This document shows positions 22,308 to 34,949 of a stretch of DNA of 64,000 nt, piece after piece. The DNA lies in the NCBI GenBank assembly GCA_023678885.1, contig CM043001.1, positions 6,396,001 to 6,460,000 on the forward strand, written 5' to 3'. The notes beneath the pieces are model-generated. The model had not been told where the DNA came from, ran no database searches, and saw only the letters and a list, made by a program, of their open reading frames with translations. The stretch is from Pogostemon cablin. Its lineage: Eukaryota; Streptophyta; Magnoliopsida; Lamiales; Lamiaceae. Position numbers and translations under genes: made by a program. Within the stretch, counting starts at the first letter, position 1, and the number at the start of each line of letters is the position of its first letter.

Positions 22308-22962
22308 TGCCAATAAATAATTTTATTAATATTAATATTGGAAATAGTATAAATTTTTGCAATATGGATACTTTTAATTTGATTGGATGTCACACTAGCT
22401 AGATGATGGGGTATATAAATGTGTGGAATTGGTGAGTGTTTAATTTATTCAGTTGACGGTTTGATGGTACGAGGTTTTCTTTAGTGGTTTTACAACTCTT
22501 AAGATGGTGGGCTTCAATGGTATTTTATGAATTTATCCACATGCAACCCCTTTGTTATTTTGCTTTTTTTTTCATCAAAAGACATACTCCCTTAGTTACA
22601 ATTTCATCAAAAGACTTATACTCCCTCCGTTTCATGTAAATGGATATTTTTGTTTTTTTCATCTTAAATAAAGAGTATCATAATTTTATTTATTATTTAA
22701 TATTTAGTGGATAGTTATATATAATTTATTAAAAAAAAAGCATTGACGGAGTATATTCCATTCTCGAGAGGAATAGATTCAACACAACAGTGCCCAACAA
22801 CCATCATATGCTTTTGCTGTATGCTCAGGAAAGTTAGTTAATTAGACTGCAAAAGGAAATTAAATACAATTATGAGGGGAAATTTACTTATTAATTAACG
22901 AATGATAAACTTGTCCAATAACGTGTGTACGTTGAGTCAATTTTTTCTCCTCTTCATCTATA
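22308..22962. other. Upstream region of the stress protein gene
   Basis: AT-rich DNA that contains the stress protein promoter. A worn MITE lies at about 22619-22753 (separate entry). No other gene or element is seen. Confidence 0.4.
22619..22753. mobile_element. Stowaway-like MITE relic
   Basis: It starts TACTCCCTCCGTTTCATG and ends GACGGAGTA, an imperfect inverted repeat with TA at the edges, about 135 bp long and AT-rich inside. This is the form of Tc1/mariner-type Stowaway MITEs, the same superfamily as the better-preserved pair at 32691-33213. Confidence 0.55.
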
Positions 22963-24539
22963 TCTATACTAACCTATATATAAAGAAATCTCGCTGCAAA
23001 ATGGGCCTGTTTTCGTACGGTTGCCGGTCACCAGGTTTAACACGCGTCATCCATAGCTTCTTCGTCTGCTTCGCACCCGATAAACATCATTCGCCAACGC
23101 ACTGCCTCCGCTCTCATCTCCCTTCACTCTCATCTAGCTTCTCTGCTTTTTCGTATGTTGGTGTCGCATCTTCTACCTTAATTTCCGCCTCTCTGTTAGG
23201 TTTCAAATTGCTGGTATGTTCATCTTTCTGCACCCCTTTGTCTTTGTCTTCGTTTTCCAATTTTCTAATTCTCAGATAACTTATTTTTCCTGCCAAACTA
23301 CAGCATCAATCGGCCATAGCCGTAGCCCGTGTTCGAATTGACAGAGGTAAGTTCTCCTCTTCTATACAATTGTTTATTTGCGCATATTTTATGACTCCAT
23401 TAGGAAAACCTAATTTCCCCCCTTTAGTTTCTGTAGAAACTGTCTAACCGCCAGCACATTCGCCTTTACATCTTCTCTAAATTTACGTCCGCCCCACGGC
23501 CTTAGGTTAGTCTTCTTATTAACAGATTCTTTACGTAGAAGTTTCTCAATAAATTATTCATTCTTATTCTCTGTTGTTTGAACTTAATTATTATTAATTT
23601 ATCAATAATTCAGTTTATTGGTTGAGCTTTTATGAATTCACAGTGAATACTATATTATCTTTTGGTGCGGCAAGTTATGCTTAAAAATAAAATTTTCATT
23701 TCTGACGATGTTCCAAATTTTCTCAAAACGTAGCTGAAGTGATCTCAGATATGGGATGCAATCGAACTTTCAGTAGACGCCCTAAGTATTTTGGATCAGT
23801 TGCTTGTCATGAATCAAGTTATTCAAAGTTTACGCTCAAATGTACATTCCGTTAATGCCCTGTTTTGTGTTACGATTAATAGAAGAGATGCTGGTAACAG
23901 CATTTAAGAATGCCCAACCCCTTACTTTAACAAGGAAGCCCAAACGTCTTTACTTTTAGATTATCTGATACCCTTTTTGTAGCTCTTATTTTTCTCCCTG
24001 CTATGTATATTCTCTTAAAGTTGCTCTGCTTGTGTGTAATGCTATTCTTTCTTGGTATTTTTTCCCTCATTTATGTTTCAAACAAGTTTTTCTACACCTG
24101 GCTATAATTTATTTTCCTTCTAACGTGATGTGTGTGTGTGTGAGGTTCCCTTCCTTTGTCTCCAAAGTACACCCACTTTAATTTCAAAAATTTTTTATGA
24201 TTTTTTCTTTGATATATTAAAAGAAGCGTACTGAAAGTTTCATTGGTACTAATATATTGTGCTCAATAAAACATACGAGTTCTATATTCTAAAAAAACAA
24301 AGGACGCTTTGTAACTTATTTACAATTGCTTGCGTTTTTTAAACTGCCATCACTGTTGATGGATCCAACTCCGACATATGGCAAAACCCTTTTTAAATTA
24401 TTAGCCTTCTAAAGAAAGCCCTGCTTGAAATGAAGAATGCCAATATTAGCACACAAGTGGTAGTTTATTGTATAATTACTCAATATACTTTAAAAAGAAA
24501 GAAAATTTTTACACAGCATAATACCAAGCAGCATTCCAT

Positions 24540-26240
24540 GCTTTCAACTGTCACGCCATGCTTCTCACCCGACCCATCCCCATACCATCTAATATTTTAG
24601 AAACTTCTCATGCTACCCACGTATTAAAACTAAAAAATCTCTCCTTTGCTTTACCAATTCCATGGAATTTTATGCCCAGGTTTCCCCAACTTCAGATTTG
24701 GTTTTATTCCGCTTTTCAGATTTCAGGCATATCATAGATAACATCTCCTCACAGTACCTTATCAGTTTTTTAAAACTTCTCAAGTTACATATGTTTAAAG
24801 AAGCAAAAATGCCGTTAGATGTTTTAAAAAAAAGACCTTGAAACGTTTGTCATTTTTTCTTTTTCATTGAATCAGCATTTCATTTTTCTATGCTTATAAA
24901 ATACAGCGTGGTAAACTTTAGGATTAAAGAACCCCAAAAGGGCACAAAATGTTGTATAATGTTGTGTACAAGAACTTGGAATACACTCTATGTTTTCTAG
25001 CAATCTCTGTTTTATACTTTAATTTTCACTTATGAATTCGATGGATTGTTAGTATTCAAACTGATGTACTCTTGTGCCCCCAAGCATCACGTTTGGACTA
25101 TACCCAAACCACCCATCAATTTCCCTTAGATAGTGCTAATCTTGATGTGTTCACCTCTTTCTTCATGGAACTCAAAGTTGTTTTCATTATAGGAGTTGAA
25201 CTTTTGAGTTACCTAAGTAGATAGTATTTAACATCCAATTCAGATTTTGAAGACTACGGAAGCATAACTCATCTATTTTTTTTGTTTAAAAGTAATGGGT
25301 GGTTAAGGTAATTGTAATGAAATATGTTCATATGCTAGATTAATAATAAAATAAGGGATAAACAGTCGAAAATATCTCATCATTGTGCTCTACGCTGCCA
25401 CATAGATACCATGTATGAGTGTAAGTTTGTTAATGGTTAACAAGAGCTCTTTTAGAATAGAATTGTCAGAATAGAGTTATTAACAGTTTTATATTTTATT
25501 ATTATTAGTTTTTCCACTAAAAGAAAGCCTCCTTCATTGTGCCTAGATATAAATAAAAATAAATTCCTTAATATTGTTGTATTGGCTTTTTATATCCAAA
25601 TTCAACTTTGTCCTTTTAAGAGTAAATTAGGACAAGTTGCGAAGAAGAATGGGTGCGTCACTACGGTCACATAAGTTAGGCTGTGAAAAGGAGGGTACAT
25701 CTAGCTGCAGATTTATTAATGCTTGAAAAAGGCGCTGTATTTGGCAACATAAATTAAAATAAAATTTTCATATTTATATGTACACATTAGAGTATTAAGT
25801 TGTGAACCTAAATCTGTATTATCTTATTATTATTGAATTACGTACTTGACATTTTTCTTGTGATTTGGTGTTTAACTATTAGAACAACTTTCGTATAGCG
25901 GCTCATCCTTCTTTTTTTTAAAAAAAATTAATCGAGCAATTATTACAAACAGTTCACTCACCAAAGTGAGCCTTGTGGACCCTCTCACCCTCCCTAGAAA
26001 AATATATTTCATCAAACCTCCAGTAATTACTGATGTTTAACAACAGTAAAAGTTATTCATCTTTTTTGCTGATATATTCCAGTTGGCATTGTACAACAGA
26101 ATTCCAGAGTCATTAGTGCACACGCGTAAAAGGTACGCTCTTTTCTTATAATTTATTTAGCATTCCCGAGTATTTGCACTACCTGTTTTATTTGGCCTAA
26201 ATTACTTTGCAAAGTAATAATGGAAAGAAAAAGAACATCA
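24540..26240 (+). repeat. Helitron leader segment, copy 1 of 2
   Basis: Nearly identical along its length to 47643-49455, starting at CTTTCAACTGTCACGCC. The second copy has a 52-bp tandem duplication and a small insertion that this copy lacks. No coding sequence is evident, apart from the start of the Rep-like gene near 26219. The stretch 23300-24540 before it also shows no gene. Confidence 0.85.
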
Positions 26241-28057
26241 CCACCTATATTACGCACACCAGGAAACACATACAAAAGAAAATACACTTGTTTAGAAGAT
26301 CGAAGGCTGGTAAAGAATTCTCGTCGAAAAATTATGCGTGAAAACAAATCTGAAACCAATCTACCACGTTACCTGTAAATATTGATCCCTTACAACGATT
26401 GCCTAACACACCCGATTTATTACCAAATATGCCCAACTGTAAATTTTGCAATGCAAAACGTATTTACATGGAGTCGCCACTTTTTTGTTGTTCATCAGGA
26501 GAGATAAAATTATGACAAACTGAAATGCCTTTGGAATTGGTTCAACTTTACCTTGGCAACACTGAACTTTCTAAAGAATTCTGTACTTGTATCTGTAGTT
26601 ATAATAATATGTTTGCCTTTACATCATTAGGTGTGCATTTTGATAAATCTTTAGCTAAAAGAAATGCTGGAATTTATACATTTCGGGTGCAAGGCCAACT
26701 TTATTATTTTCTTGAGTCACTAATACTGTCACACAATATAAGCCCAAAAAATCTGCAATTATATTTCTTTGACACAGAACATGAAATTATAAACCGCTTG
26801 TCAATCAGCTCAAAATTCAGAAAAGATGCAACATATTTTACAAGTAAACCCTTATGCAAACTTCTTCCGCAACCTCAACAATGTTCCTAACTTGAACGAA
26901 TATAAAATTGCTTTACATGCTGACCCTATCTCTGACCAAAATACTTTTAATAAACCTTCTGCATCTCAAGTTGCTGGAATATGGCTTGAGACGAATAACA
27001 ATGTACAAGTCCACATATTCAAGTATACACAAACACCAACCATTCACAAATTATTAAGCAATACTTTGGTTGTTATGATCCTATGCAGTACCCTTTAATA
27101 TTCCTCAATGGAGAACCTGGTTGGCACCGTGGCATTAAAAAATTAAATCAACGAGGAAAAAATATTGCCTCCAACCTAACACGTGAGGGGGAATATGACC
27201 ATAACGTCCAGAATTGCGTAGACGCAGTTGAATTTCTTTTGGATGAAAGCCAAGGTACTCTATAATAACATTCCCCTGTCCCCTTTCTTGTTCTAAAATT
27301 TTTATATTTTCCTGCTACATTAAACGCAAATTATTGTCTATGTAGGAGCTCAAAAGAAGTGTAGTGACAACTTAACTGTATCTTGCCGTGCATATTACTG
27401 TTATAAGTTGCAAATTAGAGAAAATGACACATCCTTTTTACTACATACTGGTAGACTTTTGCAACAATATGTCGTAACATGTGCATTAAAATTGAAACAT
27501 CAAGATTAGATTTTATCAAAAGTATTGATGTACGGAAACGTTTGCACAATGATATTTATCGTGGTTTATTAGATGGTATCGAACAAGGATGTAAAACAGG
27601 TTCTGATATTGGCTCACGTATATTATTACCTGCATCATTTATTGGTGGACCTAGAGATATGCGTAAAAAATATATGGATGCTATAGCTTTAGTCCAACGC
27701 TACGGTAAGCCGAATCTTTTTTTGACAATAACCTCAAATCCAAATTGGCCAGAAATAAAAGTACTATGTAAACCTTCTAATGAAATACAAAACAGACCTG
27801 ATTTAATGGCTAGAATATTTCATGCAAAACTTTAAGTTCTAAAAAAAGAATTGTTTGACAAAAAAATTTTTGGACTTATTGTGGCTTACACTTACGTAAT
27901 AGAATTTCTAAAAAGAGGTTTACCTCATGCTCACTTTTTACTCATCTTAGATCAATCATAAAAAATGTATGCTCCTGAAGCATTCGACAAAATTGTCTCT
28001 GCAGAACTTCTTGACCCACATGCTAATGCATATTTATTTTCATTGGTTACAAACATA
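26219..28057 (+). pseudogene. Helitron Rep N-terminal region (broken), copy H1
   Basis: This is the replication-initiator part of the Helitron protein. Pieces run from MERKRTSPPILRTPG (26219) through 26525-26890 and 26826-27265 to 27479-27835, which contains the Helitron_like_N block RGLLDGIEQGCKTGSDIG, FIGGPRDMRKKYMDA and TSNPNWPEI. After a stop at 27833-27835 the frame continues to GLPHAHFLLILD; PHAH at about 27923-27934 is the HUH metal-binding motif of the nuclease. An intron-like stretch at 27266-27345 separates two pieces. Several stops and shifts make it inactive. Confidence 0.85.
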
Positions 28058-29241
28058 TGATGCACGGCCCTTGTGGTCAATTTAACCCAACATGCCCTTG
28101 TATGAGAAAAGGAATCTGCAAATTTAGATACCCTAAAGAATTCGCTAAAATTACAAAAATTGAAAAAAACTCATATCCTATATATCGACGTGCTGATAAT
28201 AAACGCACAGTCACTGTCAGAGGCTCACAGCTTGACAATAGATGGGTTGTGCCTTATAGTCCATATCTTCTGGCAACATTTAATTGCCACATTAACGTTG
28301 AAATTTGCTCAACCATTCAGGCTATAAAATACATGAATAAATATATTTATAAAGGTCATGACAATTTCGTACACACTACTTGCAAATAATAATGACCCAA
28401 TAATTGAAGAAATAAAAGATTTTCAAAATGCAAGATGGATTTCACCACCTGAAGCAGTTTGGCGAATTTTTAGATTCGAACTGAGCAACATCTATCCTCC
28501 AGTAATATGCTTACCAATTCACTTAGAAAATGAGCATACCATTTGTTTTCCTACTGTTCAGCCTTTAACAAGCATCGCCGACAATCTTAAAGCTAAAAAA
28601 ACAATGTTAACACAATTCTTTTATATGAATAAACATGATGATTATGAAAAGAAGCTTAATTGTTTATATATTGAGTTCCCTGAATATTTTACATGGCATA
28701 ACAATCTAAAAGAATGGAAACCTCGTGTTAGAGGCCAAGTAGTTGCTAGAATTGCTAGCTGCCAGCTATCTCAAGGTGAACCATTTTATTTGAAAAAAGC
28801 CTAATGCATATCAGAGGACCGCCATCATTTAAGTACTTAAGGACAGTGAAAGGAGTAATATATTCCACATATAGAGAGACATCATAAATATTGGAATTAA
28901 TAGAAGACGACAATAATGCTGAAATGTGTATTCATGAAGCTACAACGTACATGATGCCTTGTGCTTTACGACAATTATTTGCTACTATCTTGGTCTATTG
29001 TAACAAAAAAAATCCAAAATAATTATGGTTAAAATTTAAAGATTTCTTGTCTGAAGATTTTAAAAAAAATAGTAACTTGACTTGTGGTATGATCAAACAG
29101 AAAGTCTTGAATATTCTTGACTACTATCTCTATTTAATGGGGAAAAAATTAGATGATTTTTTCACTATAGATGTCGAGTTACCAGCAGGTTTTTATGATA
29201 ACTTGACAAAAGAATTACAAGCTGTTGCATATACCCAATGA
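28057..29241 (+). pseudogene. Helitron Rep catalytic-Tyr region and linker (broken)
   Basis: 28057-28389 carries MHGPCG, CMRKGICKFRYPK and YMNKYIYKGHD; the two tyrosines in YMNKYIYKG are the expected Rep active-site pair. After a frameshift at about 28380, 28380-28804 and 29047-29241 carry the conserved linker toward the helicase (EAVWRIFRFELS, LNCLYIEFPEYFTW). Stops near 28804 and 28887 break it. The segment 28800-29040 is the one that recurs inverted at 33394-33750. Confidence 0.85.
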
Positions 29242-30125
29242 CGACATTTTAGCTGTTGAAAAACTAAACAAAGAACAAAAAATTGCATATGATCGAATTC
29301 TACATCATGTTAACAACAATTTACCAAATGCTTTTTTCGTTGATGGCCCTGGAGGTACTGGAAAAACTTTTTTATATAAAGCACTTCTTACTACTGTAAG
29401 ATCGGCAGGTCATATTGCGCTTGCTACAGCTACTCCCAGGAGGGAGAACTTCACATTCAAGGTTTAAACTACCACTAAATGAAAAGGAAGTCAAATCATG
29501 TCATATTAGTAAGCAAAGCACACTGGCACATTTGATAAGAGCAACAAACTAATAATTTGGGATGAAGCTACAATGGCAAAACGCAGTATCATTGAAAATT
29601 TTGACGAAATGTTAAGAGACGTAATGAATTCACATATAAACTTTGGTGGTAAAGTAGTTGTGTTCGGAGGAGACTTTTGGCAAACATTACCAATTGTTAT
29701 TCAAGGTTCTAAAAATGACATTATAGACAACTGTATTGTGATGTCGCCTCTATGGAATAAATTTGAAAAATTAAAACTTCAGCAAAATATGAGAACCTTA
29801 CTTGAACCCAAATTTTCTTCTTTTTTGCTAAGAGTTGGCGATGGAATTGAACAGAAAAATGAGAGAGATGAAATCCAAATACACCTGCAATTAACATTCC
29901 TTAGATGATTCTACATCATTGGATGCCTTGATCAACACAGTATTTCCAAACATTAACAACCAAAATTTGGATTTTTCATTATTTGTTAAAAGAGCCATAC
30001 TTACTACAAGAAATGAGTACGTTCATGAAATAAATGATGTATTACTGAACAGAGAATCTGGAGAAGAGACTAAATATTTTAGTTGTGACGAAAGTACATG
30101 CTCCCACAATACACCTAAAACATAG
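29225..30125 (+). pseudogene. Helitron PIF1-type helicase, N-terminal half (broken)
   Basis: This is the DNA helicase half of the Helitron protein. Walker A GPGGTGKT lies at 29345-29368, a Walker B-like WDEAT follows near 29560, and GGKVVVFGGDFWQTLPIV is at 29645-29698. Pieces 29573-29908 and 29919-30125 follow. The C-terminal motif around INKSQGQT is missing here; its counterpart is found inverted at 46010-46290. Frameshifts lie near 29465 and 29905. Confidence 0.85.
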
Positions 30126-30439
30126 CAATTACCATGGTTGCTCTTCTTCTTGCCCAAAGACAATGCTTTTCTAAAAATTATATTATTTATGAAATATCAG
30201 TGTAGATGGATAATTTTCATTTATTTATCAACAAATCTACAGAAATCACCCATTATCATTGGAAGAATATATGCATGTTTTATTGTCAACTGTTGTCATA
30301 TAACTCATTAATACGTTTGTTTCCTAAAACTTATTTTCCATTTGTCGGAAATAGCTGACTATGTAGTGTAATATTTGGCAGCCTTAATTAAGCTGCCAGA
30401 ACAAAAAACACTCTTCACAGCAGGTCTTGATCGATGGCC

Positions 30440-30600
30440 TCATGTTGTTGTTATGAAGCTTTTTAGAAAAGGCAAGGTTCAGTTGAAGAGTAAAGCTCCC
30501 AAACCGCTTCTTTGTGTTGTTGTTATGAAGCCTTTTGGAAAAGTTCCAAAAGGTAAGGTTCAGTTGAAGAGAAGCTCCCAAATTGCTTCTTTTTACCTCC
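30440..30600 (+). repeat. Two-copy tandem duplication, about 80 bp
   Basis: GTTGTTGTTATGAAGC (near 30444) recurs near 30518, and both are followed by a GGTTCAGTTGAAGAG segment and by AAGCTCCCAAA. The second copy has an extra AAGTTCC insertion. The ORFs on both strands here follow from the duplication. Confidence 0.7.
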
Positions 30601-30911
30601 TGGGAATTATGAAAATTTTGTCACTATACAGATGGATTGCATATTTTTAAAGATAATTGGCAACTGGTTGCAGTTGGATTTCTCCCCCTTTAACAAAGAT
30701 TTTGGAATAAATGGGTGTGAAACTAATTCAAAAAGTTCATTGAGGCAATTCAAAGCATATATTGGTGTATCTTTTGGAATTTGTTGATTGACACGTAATA
30801 TTATTTTTAGTCACTTTGTACAAGTGCCGCATATTTGAGAAGAGAAAGTCGATGTGCACATACACTTTGAACTTCACTTGTACAAGAATAAAGTATACAA
30901 TAATTGTGTTA

Positions 30912-30975
30912 AGGTATAACAATCATCATACCTTAAATTTTACCAAAGCATGGGCTAACACCTCACGCAATGAGG
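30912..30975. other. Two adjacent hairpins, possible Helitron 3' end
   Basis: AAGGTAT (30912) pairs with ATACCTT about ten bases on, and CCTCA pairs with TGAGG around CGCAA near 30961-30975. They lie downstream of the helicase remnant but are not followed by a clean CTRR-T end, so the assignment is tentative. Confidence 0.3.
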
Positions 30976-31129
30976 TGCACTTGCTTAATTATATATAAAA
31001 AAGTAATATTATTGATTAAATTGAATATATACATATAATATAAATATAAATTTAATTTTTATACATAGTTTAATAATTTTTAATATATATAAAAAAATTA
31101 ATTATATTTTAATAATATTAAAATTATGG

Positions 31130-32165
31130 GTTATTTTAGAGTGCGCCTTATAATTTAAGGGCTAAAAGTATGGTAGTGGGTGATTTTTTTTTATTTTATT
31201 ATAAATTATTTAAAGGGATTATTACTGATATGTACGCGTGTATATAACCTAATTACTGATAAATACATTAATCTAAATGTCTATTTCTTTTTCCAGCTTT
31301 ACCCTTATTTACAACTCTGAATATTTCAACGTTTTCACTAAACAATAGTTTCATTGAACACTAATGTACACTAAATCAAATAAAAAAAATGGGTGAGAGA
31401 TTTAAGGATAATTAACAACCCTATTTTCAATTTAATTAATCACGTATTTTCTGCTTCTTTATCAAAGATGCATACTAATATACATTCGTAGGGTTCTTCA
31501 ATTTAATTGCGTATCATATGTTTCTCTCTAAGAATGCACACTAATGTACTTAACAATAGTTTTAATCGTGTATTTTTCATTTCTTTCTCAAAGATGCGCA
31601 CTGATGTACATTTGTAGGGTTTTTCAGTTGAATCACGTATTTTTTATTTCTCTCTCAATAATGCACACTAATGTACATTAGTGGGTTCTTCAATTTAATT
31701 CTATTTCGTTTCTCTCTCAAAGATGTACACTGGTGTACATTAATCACATATTTTTTGTTTTATCTCTAAAAAATGTACACTAATGTACATTAGTATGATT
31801 CTTCAATTTATTTGCGTATTTTCAGTTTCTTTCTCAATAGAATGTACACTAATGTACATTTGTATAAATAACATACAATGCACTAATGTACGGATAGGTA
31901 TAGGTATTATGGAAAAAATAAAATATAATTTTGTATTTATCGGTAATTTTCTGAAGCGAATGTATCGCTTAGTAATTTTTAAAAATATTTTGTACTTACA
32001 ATTTATTGACCCTTATTTAAATTAATTAATGGCAGTGATTAAATTAAAATTTGATTTAGCCTTATAATTTAAGGGCTAAAAGTATGGTAGTGGGTGATTT
32101 TTTATTTTATTATAAATTATTTAAATTAATTAATGGTAGGGATTAAATTAAAATTTGATTTAGCG
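31130..32165. repeat. TGTACATTAGTG minisatellite between direct repeats
   Basis: From about 31440 to 31890, units of roughly 70-85 bp repeat with the order CACACTAATGTACATT, then GGGTTCTTCAATTTAATT, then GTATTTT..TTTCTCTCTCAA; about six worn copies. Several contain the near-palindrome TGTACACTAATGTACA. On both sides lies the direct repeat CCTTATAATTTAAGGGC...GGTAGTGGGTGATT (31145 and 32060), and 32018-32165 holds a further tandem copy of the AATTAATGG..ATTAAATT block. No ORF is convincing. Confidence 0.7.
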
Positions 32166-32690
32166 GTTGAAATTGTCTAGGTGCACCGATGCCATTGGAG
32201 CACTGCAGTCATACTGTAAATGTATATTTTATTTTTAATTTAACGTTTTTTTAATTTTATAATTATTAAAACATATAAAACCTACATTGAGATTTTAATT
32301 ATTTTTAATATATACAAATTTGTATACATGTTTCTTTATATGTGTATAACATTTTATTCTATTTTGTATACATGTTTCTTAATAATTATATTTTTTTTCA
32401 TACTCATTTTTTTATTAAAAAACTAGCATCTATATGTGTATAATTTTTATTCAATAGTGTGTACATATTTTTTAATAGTTGTATATTTTTTTACACTCAA
32501 TTTTTCATTAAAAAACTAACAAATAAATTGTATATATTTTTGTTCATAATTATGTATATTTTTATTTATAATTATATACTATATTTTTGTTCATATAATT
32601 ATATTTTTGTTTATAATTATATACGTCTCTAAAAATGGGTGCCCCGTATCTTGGGGTGCAACACCCAGGTGCACACCCTTATAAAAATAC
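32166..32690. other. AT-rich DNA without a gene
   Basis: Runs of TATATTTTTGTTCATAATTATAT type. No ORF, terminal repeat or RNA gene is supported. Confidence 0.4.
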
Positions 32691-33213
32691 TACTCCCTCC
32701 ATCCCACGTATTTTTATCCACTTTTTATTTTGGGCTATCCCACGTATTTTTACCCATTTCATTTTTGGTTAGAATACATAATATTTTATTACCTACATTT
32801 TACAACCCCAACAACTTTAATTACCTTTTTAAACTTTATTCATCATTCCCAACAACTTTATTTACTATTTCTATTTAAAATACTAATTTATCCCTATTTT
32901 TTCTTATATTATATACACCCTCCGTCCCGCACCAAGGGTGCATTTTACTTTTTTGCATGTAGATTAAGGAATATTATTATTTAATGTGTAGTGGGTAGTT
33001 GTATTAGTGGAACTGTGGACCCCATGTTTTAATTGTATTAGTGGGTGAATGTGGGACCCATGTGTATAAAAAAGAAAAGGGAATCCTTTCGGTGGGTCGA
33101 CCAAAATGAAACAAAGAGACCCTTGGTGCGGGACGGAGGGAGTATTAAAAAATAACACGTCTTAATCTCCGTGCCCGTACAAATGAGTGAAAATACCCGG
33201 GATGGAGGGAGTA
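32691..33213. mobile_element. Stowaway-like MITE (outer)
   Basis: Left end TACTCCCTCCATCCCACG at 32691, right end the reverse complement type GGGATGGAGGGAGTA at about 33199-33213, with TA at both edges. The 523 bp include a second MITE of 231 bp inserted inside, so the original length was about 290 bp. ORFs on either strand are by-products. Confidence 0.75.
32914..33144. mobile_element. Stowaway-like MITE (inner, nested)
   Basis: Left end TACACCCTCCGTCCCGC, right end GCGGGACGGAGGGAGTA; the inverted repeat extends inward as CACCAAGGG / CCCTTGGTG, over 20 bp in all. It sits inside the outer MITE, flanked by TA. Its better-matched ends show that it is the younger insertion. Confidence 0.8.
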
Positions 33214-33393
33214 TGAGATTGAAATTAAATAAGGAAGTTTGAGTTTTGAATAATACTAATAATAATAAAAAAAAACTTTTAATCAATAGTTTCCTATTCC
33301 CATGAGTTAATTCCATTTTCCTATAATTTCATTCAATTAAACATGAGTTTACTCGATTTCCTATTAATCCATTCAATTATACGAATACATTCT

Positions 33394-33750
33394 TCATTTC
33401 AAGTAATGCTTAGAACACCAAAATACACTCATTAACGACGTACAATAGGTGTATAGAGACTTTGCCTTACGCTTTTTACCCATGAAAAAAAGTACTGGTT
33501 CAGACAAGAAATCTTCAAATTTTAACCATAATTGTTTTGGATTTTTTGGGTTACAATAGACCAAGATAGTTGCAAATAATTGTCGTAAAGTACAAGGCAT
33601 CATGTACGCTGTAGCTTCATGAATACACATTTCAGCATTATTGTCGTCTTCTATTAATCCCAATAATTGTGATGTCTCTCTATATGTGGAATATATTACT
33701 CCTTTCGCTGTTCTTAAGTACTTAAATGAGGGAGGTCCTCTGATATACAT
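33394..33750 (-). pseudogene. Helitron Rep-linker fragment, inverted
   Basis: A 118-codon minus-strand reading with IRGPPSFKYLRTAKGVIYSTYRE and ATAYMMPCTLRQLFATIL. It is homologous to 28800-29045 of the Helitron at 22963 and to 47490-47640. It is open where the H1 copy has stops, so it is a separate, less decayed fragment. Confidence 0.8.
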
Positions 33751-34945
33751 TAGTAAGGTGTTGAGAGTGGAAATTAGCGTGTTTGAGTATCCAATTTAAC
33801 ACCTTTTTGATGAGAATTGTTGTTATATATTAGCACAAGTATCTTATATTTGATATATGTGAGAAAAATATGCGTTTGAGGTGTTTTATTGTATTTTAGG
33901 TGGAAAAAGGATTAAAAGTGCAAAGTTGGAGAAAAGGTGCAACTTGTGCAAGAATGCTGAAAAATGCACGTCCAACTTGTGCAATCTGTATGGAGATCAA
34001 AACTGGTTGGGTGATACATGGTTGGAAAGCCACTGAAAGGAGGATCGTTTTAGCGTAAAGAACACCTCAATCGGATTCCAAACGAGAAAGTTATGATCAA
34101 GATGGTGACGTCGCGTGAGATGTGCCGAACAGAACGGCTGTGTCACTTTCCATGGCTTGTTACACTTTCAATTCTTAGAATTTTTGTGAGTTCTTTATAT
34201 GGATAGAAAGCCAAGGAAGAGAGGATCGCGTGAGCGCAAGAATCACTTAAATTGGAGCATGGATGTGGAAGTTATACGCGAAACAGTGAGACGGCGCAAG
34301 TGTGATTCGACCACGATAGTCCAGTTCGACCAGACCCCTTGGTCGAACTAAAGCCATCTTGGTCGAATCAGAAGCCTGAAGTGCGAATTATCGCTGATTT
34401 TGATTCGACCAGGATTCGACCAAGCCCTAGGTCGAATCCTAGGTCGAACTCCATGCCTGGGACGCGTCCGGATCTGATTTTTAAACCCCAAGTGCGTGTT
34501 TCTATGTGTTTTTCAAGAAAAAGCCCATCCTAGTCTATAAGGAGAGATTACAAGTATAAAAGAGGATGTAGATCATACCAAGAAGACAAGAGAATAGAAA
34601 ACAAATTGGATACAACACAACACAACACAGCCATCCTACACCCCACAAGGGGGGTTCACCCCCAACCATCATCCACATCTTTTTCTCCATCCATCCATCA
34701 CTTTGAAGATTCGTTTGTGAAATCAAGAGGAGAACCAAGAGGAGGATTCAAGACGAAGAAGGACGCGACGACTCCCGCATCTAAGGAAAGAGTTCCACTG
34801 GTGAGCATTCTCAGCTAAAAACTATACCCAGGGTTCTATGTATACTTTGGACGTATCCCGACCTAGCAAAAATTAGTATAGAAGTAGAATGTTGACCGCC
34901 TTCACCGCGGTATGGCCCTTATATTTATTTTCATTGAATCTTTTC
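33751..34945. other. Unassigned repeat-like DNA with GGTCGAA cluster
   Basis: No convincing gene. At 34306-34455, GGTCGAA or its complement TTCGACC occurs about eight times. The surrounding text (TATA-like stretch, then CA-rich leader at 34600-34690 and a purine-rich stretch to 34800) reads like LTR or leader DNA of a retroelement, but no ends were found. Confidence 0.35.
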
Positions 34946-34949
34946 ATAA

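Larger units (their letters stand above)
22963..30990 (+). mobile_element. Decayed autonomous Helitron (copy H1)
   Basis: The proposed start TCTATACTAACC at 22963 (after an A) resembles plant Helitron 5' ends. The body holds a noncoding leader (to about 26200), a Rep/helicase-like N-terminal region and a PIF1-type helicase, all on the + strand and all broken. A clear CTAG end with hairpin was not found; the best candidates for the 3' side are two hairpins at 30912-30975, so the right edge is uncertain. Segment 24540-26240 recurs at 47643-49455, and the coding part recurs at 42027-43684 and 47046-47640, so this is a local family. Confidence 0.6.

Noticed and set aside
22305..22313. Upstream start (TTG) for the stress protein
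   Set aside because: Not an ATG; the next ATG at 22307 gives the usual family N-terminus.
23114..23296. ORFs on both strands at 22902-23296
   Set aside because: Overlap each other, no motif, and lie in the Helitron leader.
32639..33316. ORFs on both strands
   Set aside because: They lie within the nested MITEs and read through their terminal repeats.
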